A stretch of DNA of 11,698 bases, from contig JAJUIX010000016.1 in the NCBI GenBank assembly GCA_029267455.1, positions 1 through 11,698 of the forward strand, given 5' to 3'. Numbering within the stretch: position 1 is the first letter of the stretch; every line of letters starts with the position of its first letter. The notes beneath the pieces were generated by a model. It made no database searches. It saw only the letters and a list, made by a program, of their open reading frames with translations, and had not been told where the DNA came from. The DNA comes from Enteractinococcus sp. GTDB taxonomy: Bacteria; Actinomycetota; Actinomycetes; Actinomycetales; Micrococcaceae. The position numbers and the translations under genes were made by a program. Of the stretch, positions 6,363 to 11,698 are shown piece after piece.

Positions 6363-7094
6363 GTGGCACAACTAGACCAGCAGCAGATCGCCCCGGGCGT
6401 TTACTGGGTCGATCAAACAGGCTCGACGCAAGATCTTGCCGTCGGTGCCGAACACATACTGAAACACGGTGATGTTATCGCCACCGATAATCAAACCGCC
6501 GGCCGAGGACGACTTGATCGGAGTTGGGACACCCCCGCAGGTACAGCTGCCGCCATGTCGTTGCTGGTGCGGCCAAAAATTGCGACGCACCTAATGAGTA
6601 CCCTAACGTTAGTCGTAGCTGACGGATTGGTACGGTGGTTTCGAGAACTCGGAGTTTCCGCCGGAGTAAAATGGCCCAATGATGTACAAGGGCCAGATGG
6701 GAAAAAACTGTGCGGCATTTTGGCCCAGTGGTTACCCGAAACACAAGCGGTGGTTATCGGTATCGGCACGAATTTAGATTTTGGTCAGGGGCCACGCCTT
6801 GAAACCGCTGCGGCGCTAGCGGATTATGGGGTCACGATGCCAGCTCAAGATTTCGTTATCGCTGCTCGCAAACGGTTGATCAATGCCGTGGATGTATTTG
6901 CGACCTCTCCCGATACGAAAACCCTCGAATCGACCATGAGCACGCTTGGCCAACAAGTCAAAGCGATCATGCCAGATGGCAATCATGTGTATGGCACAGC
7001 TGTAGGACTCGGGGAGACGGGTAGCCTATTAATACAGGGTGAAACGCTACAAGAAATTTTCGCGGCCGATATTGTCCATTTACGGCCGGCTTAA
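6363..7094 (+). CDS. birA: Biotin--[acetyl-CoA-carboxylase] ligase, class I (no DNA-binding domain)
   Basis: Makes biotinyl-AMP from biotin and ATP, then attaches biotin to the lysine of carboxylase carrier domains, here most likely the alpha subunit that partners AccD. The 243 residues start almost at the catalytic domain: TGSTQD (19-24), the adenylate-binding loop GRGRLDRSW (47-55), KWPNDV (103-108), GKKLCGIL (113-120) and GIGTNL (133-138). A small C-terminal SH3-like domain ends with AVGLGETGSLLI. There is no N-terminal helix-turn-helix, so unlike E. coli BirA it should not be a repressor. The GTG start at 6363 is the furthest upstream start possible, because a TAG codon directly precedes it in frame. 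GAAGG at 6349-6353 serves as Shine-Dalgarno sequence. It is divergent from accD and followed 30 bp later by the PH-domain gene. Confidence 0.93.
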   Translation: MAQLDQQQIAPGVYWVDQTGSTQDLAVGAEHILKHGDVIATDNQTAGRGRLDRSWDTPAGTAAAMSLLVRPKIATHLMSTLTLVVADGLVRWFRELGVSAGVKWPNDVQGPDGKKLCGILAQWLPETQAVVIGIGTNLDFGQGPRLETAAALADYGVTMPAQDFVIAARKRLINAVDVFATSPDTKTLESTMSTLGQQVKAIMPDGNHVYGTAVGLGETGSLLIQGETLQEIFAADIVHLRPA

Positions 7095-7124
7095 ACCATT
7101 GGCGCCACAATTGAAGGAGGGGAA

Positions 7125-7661
7125 ATGCGATCGCACTACGTGACGGGTGAACACTTGCTGGTGCGTACCCGGGCACATCCATCGGTGCTGATACGTCCCG
7201 CCTGGAATCTCGTGCTGTGGGCTGGTGCCGCCGGGTTCTTCTCTGGAATATTAGCCAGTTACACGATGCCTCAGTTCATCCGCGACATTGCCCCCACACT
7301 GACGACGATAGGGCTGGGGCTCATCGCTATCGGCGTGTTTCTTACCGTCGTTCGCCCGGTCTGGAAGTGGCTGGTATCCAGCTATGAAATCACCACGCAC
7401 CGGGTCGCGCACAAGCTGGGTGCCATTGCTGTCAAACGTCATTGGGTAGCGCTGCACTCATTGGTGTCACTGACAGTTCACCAGACTCGTCGGCAACGGC
7501 GTCGTGGATCGGGCGATTTACACCTCATGAACTCGCGTGGCCAAACCTGGGTGCTGCATGACATTCCGAATATTTCCGAATTTCAAACTCTTGTCGATAT
7601 GGAACGTTTTGGTTCCTATGGCCGCTACGCCAGCGGTCCGCTCAGTGAAAGTAGGGGCTAG
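7125..7661 (+). CDS. PH-domain (bPH2/YdbS-like) membrane protein
   Basis: A 178-residue membrane protein of unknown role. Two hydrophobic segments (about 27-46 and 58-77) are followed by a bacterial PH-like domain (about 85-158) with the characteristic YEITTHRV, an arginine-rich QTRRQRRR stretch, GSGDLHLMNS (128-137) and the closing IPNISEFQTLVD. The pattern matches bPH2 (formerly DUF304) proteins. A short tail ends SESRG. The start is firm, with AAGGAGGGG just upstream of the ATG. The stop codon overlaps the GTG start of the cyclase gene by one base (TAGTG), so the two are probably made together. In other actinobacteria I recall a PH-domain protein beside birA as a recurring arrangement. Binding ligand and function cannot be told from the sequence; it could place partners at the membrane. 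Confidence 0.82.
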   Translation: MRSHYVTGEHLLVRTRAHPSVLIRPAWNLVLWAGAAGFFSGILASYTMPQFIRDIAPTLTTIGLGLIAIGVFLTVVRPVWKWLVSSYEITTHRVAHKLGAIAVKRHWVALHSLVSLTVHQTRRQRRRGSGDLHLMNSRGQTWVLHDIPNISEFQTLVDMERFGSYGRYASGPLSESRG

Positions 7662-8817
7662 TGAGCAACGATTCAGACAACCATAGTGATCCCACACCCA
7701 CCCGGCCACTCGATGTGGTGCAGCCGTCCTCGTCGTCACCTACATCTTCCGACCTCGGGGATGCTGAACCGTTTTCGGAAACCTGGACTCAAGCAATCAA
7801 GGTTCTGGATGAAGAACTCATCGGAGGGCCCCGGTTGCTGACCCCTCGCGATCTGGCCAAAGAGCTCGGGGTGTCGGTTGTCTCAGCCCGCAAAATCTGG
7901 CGCGCCATGGGCTTTCCAAATATTAAAGCCGACGAAAAGGTCTTTACCCAACAAGACGTCGCAGCCATGGCCACGATTGTGGAACTGGTCCGCGAAGACG
8001 TGCTCAACGAAGAAACCGCCATTTCGATTGCTCGGTCGATCGGTCAGATGACCGACCGCATGGTTGTATGGCAAATCGAGGCGCTCGTAGAAGACAAAAT
8101 GAGCTCCGAGGGACTGTCCGACCCGGAAGCCCGCCGTGAAGTTGTCCGGCTCTTACCCTCGGTCATCGCGTCCCTCGAAGATGTCGTGACGTACTCCTAT
8201 CGACGGCAGCTCAACTCTGCCCTGCAACGCTTGACCGTGCGAGTTGAAGCCGGTTTGGCTGCTTCCGAAGAAGGCCGCGACGGCACCGAAGATGACACAC
8301 CACTGCCGTTGGCTCGCGCCGTGGGTTTCGCCGACATGGTTTCCTACACTGCCCTGTCTCGGACCATGAGTGAACGCACCTTAGCCCAAATGGTGCAACG
8401 GTTTGAACAAATCTGTGCCGAAATCATTGCGGAGGGTGGCGGACACCTCGTGAAAACCGTCGGTGATGAAGTATTGTTCAACGCGGAAACTCCCGAGGCC
8501 GGTGCTGACATTGCTTTGGCGTTATCCCAAGCGCTCAGTGATGATCCAGTCTTGCCGTCTGCTCGTGTTTCCGTAGTGTGGGGCCGGGTCCTGTCGCGAC
8601 TGGGCGATATTTATGGACCCACCGTCAACCTGGCGGCACGACTGACTGCCTTGGCTGATCCCGGCACTGTCCTGGTAGATCAGCTGACCGCCAATGTGTT
8701 GGCCGATGATGAGCGGTATATTTTAATTCCCCAGCCCCCACAGTCGGTGCGCGGGTTCGGTCCGATTTATCCATCGATGCTCCTGCGGGGTGCTGGAGAC
8801 GGGATAGAGGTTGATTA

Positions 8818-8818
<1 letters not shown>
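7661..8818 (+). CDS. Class III adenylate cyclase with N-terminal regulatory domain
   Basis: Predicted soluble enzyme making cAMP from ATP. Of 385 residues, the first 40 or so are Ser/Pro/Asp-rich and probably disordered. Residues about 55-200 are helical (LLTPRDLAKELGVSVVSARK, then ARSIGQMTDRM) and resemble the regulatory domain joined to actinobacterial cyclases such as Rv1264, which is pH-responsive there. The catalytic domain spans about 215-376. It keeps both metal aspartates (D225 in GFADMVSYT, D269 in VKTVGDEV), the ATP-selecting pair K265 and D316, and the transition-state residues N323 and R327 in GDIYGPTVNLAARL. An active homodimer is therefore expected. The GTG start overlaps the previous stop by one base, with GTAGGGG just upstream. 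The stop overlaps the PP2C start by one base. A CRP/GlxR-like site upstream of gluA could be one target of the cAMP produced. Confidence 0.9.

Positions 8819-11698
<2,880 letters not shown>

Noticed and set aside
6348..6420. ATG-started frame (MKVLVGGTTRPA) overlapping the birA start, considered as a leader peptide or an earlier start
   Set aside because: It is out of frame with birA and ends after a few dozen codons. birA has its own GTG and ribosome binding site.

Overview
The window looks like an actinobacterial chromosome, most likely order Micrococcales and perhaps a Micrococcaceae-type genus of moderate GC (mid-fifties by eye). The signs are a gluABCD-type transporter operon, an accD/accE pair facing a helix-turn-helix-free birA, a PH-domain membrane protein beside birA, a class III adenylate cyclase with an actinobacterial-type regulatory domain, and a LigA with large inserts after its zinc finger. 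Genus-level placement is inference. Almost every base is coding. I see no rRNA, tRNA, insertion sequence, phage gene or CRISPR array.

Layout. (1) The N-terminal half of a DUF885 putative metallopeptidase runs leftwards off the window (1-869, minus). (2) A four-gene polar amino acid ABC importer reads rightwards (1037-4460): ATPase, lipoprotein binding protein, then two permeases. Its promoter has an extended -10 element overlapped by a CRP/GlxR-like palindrome. (3) accE and accD lie on the minus strand (4466-6288), converging on gluD with a 5-nt gap. They encode the epsilon and carboxyltransferase (beta) subunits of an acyl-CoA carboxylase. (4) A 74-bp divergent gap containing a dyad-symmetric element separates accD from birA. 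(5) birA, a PH-domain membrane protein, an adenylate cyclase, a PP2C phosphatase and ligA read rightwards (6363 to the window end). From the PH-domain gene on, they are joined by 1-nt overlaps or a 1-nt gap. ligA runs off the right edge inside its BRCT domain.

How the genes fit together. BirA should biotinylate the biotin-carrying alpha subunit (encoded elsewhere) that works with AccD and AccE, so the two divergent transcripts serve one pathway: malonyl-CoA supply for lipids. The cyclase keeps all six canonical catalytic residues and should make cAMP. The CRP/GlxR-like site over the glutamate-uptake promoter is a plausible target of that signal, so this stretch may hold both a source and a target of cAMP. 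The PH-domain, cyclase and PP2C genes form a tightly overlapping signalling cassette whose joint function I cannot name.

Most of the window is recognisable housekeeping sequence. The less explained parts are the PH/cyclase/PP2C cassette, several hairpins in and between the glu operon genes, and the dyad between accD and birA.
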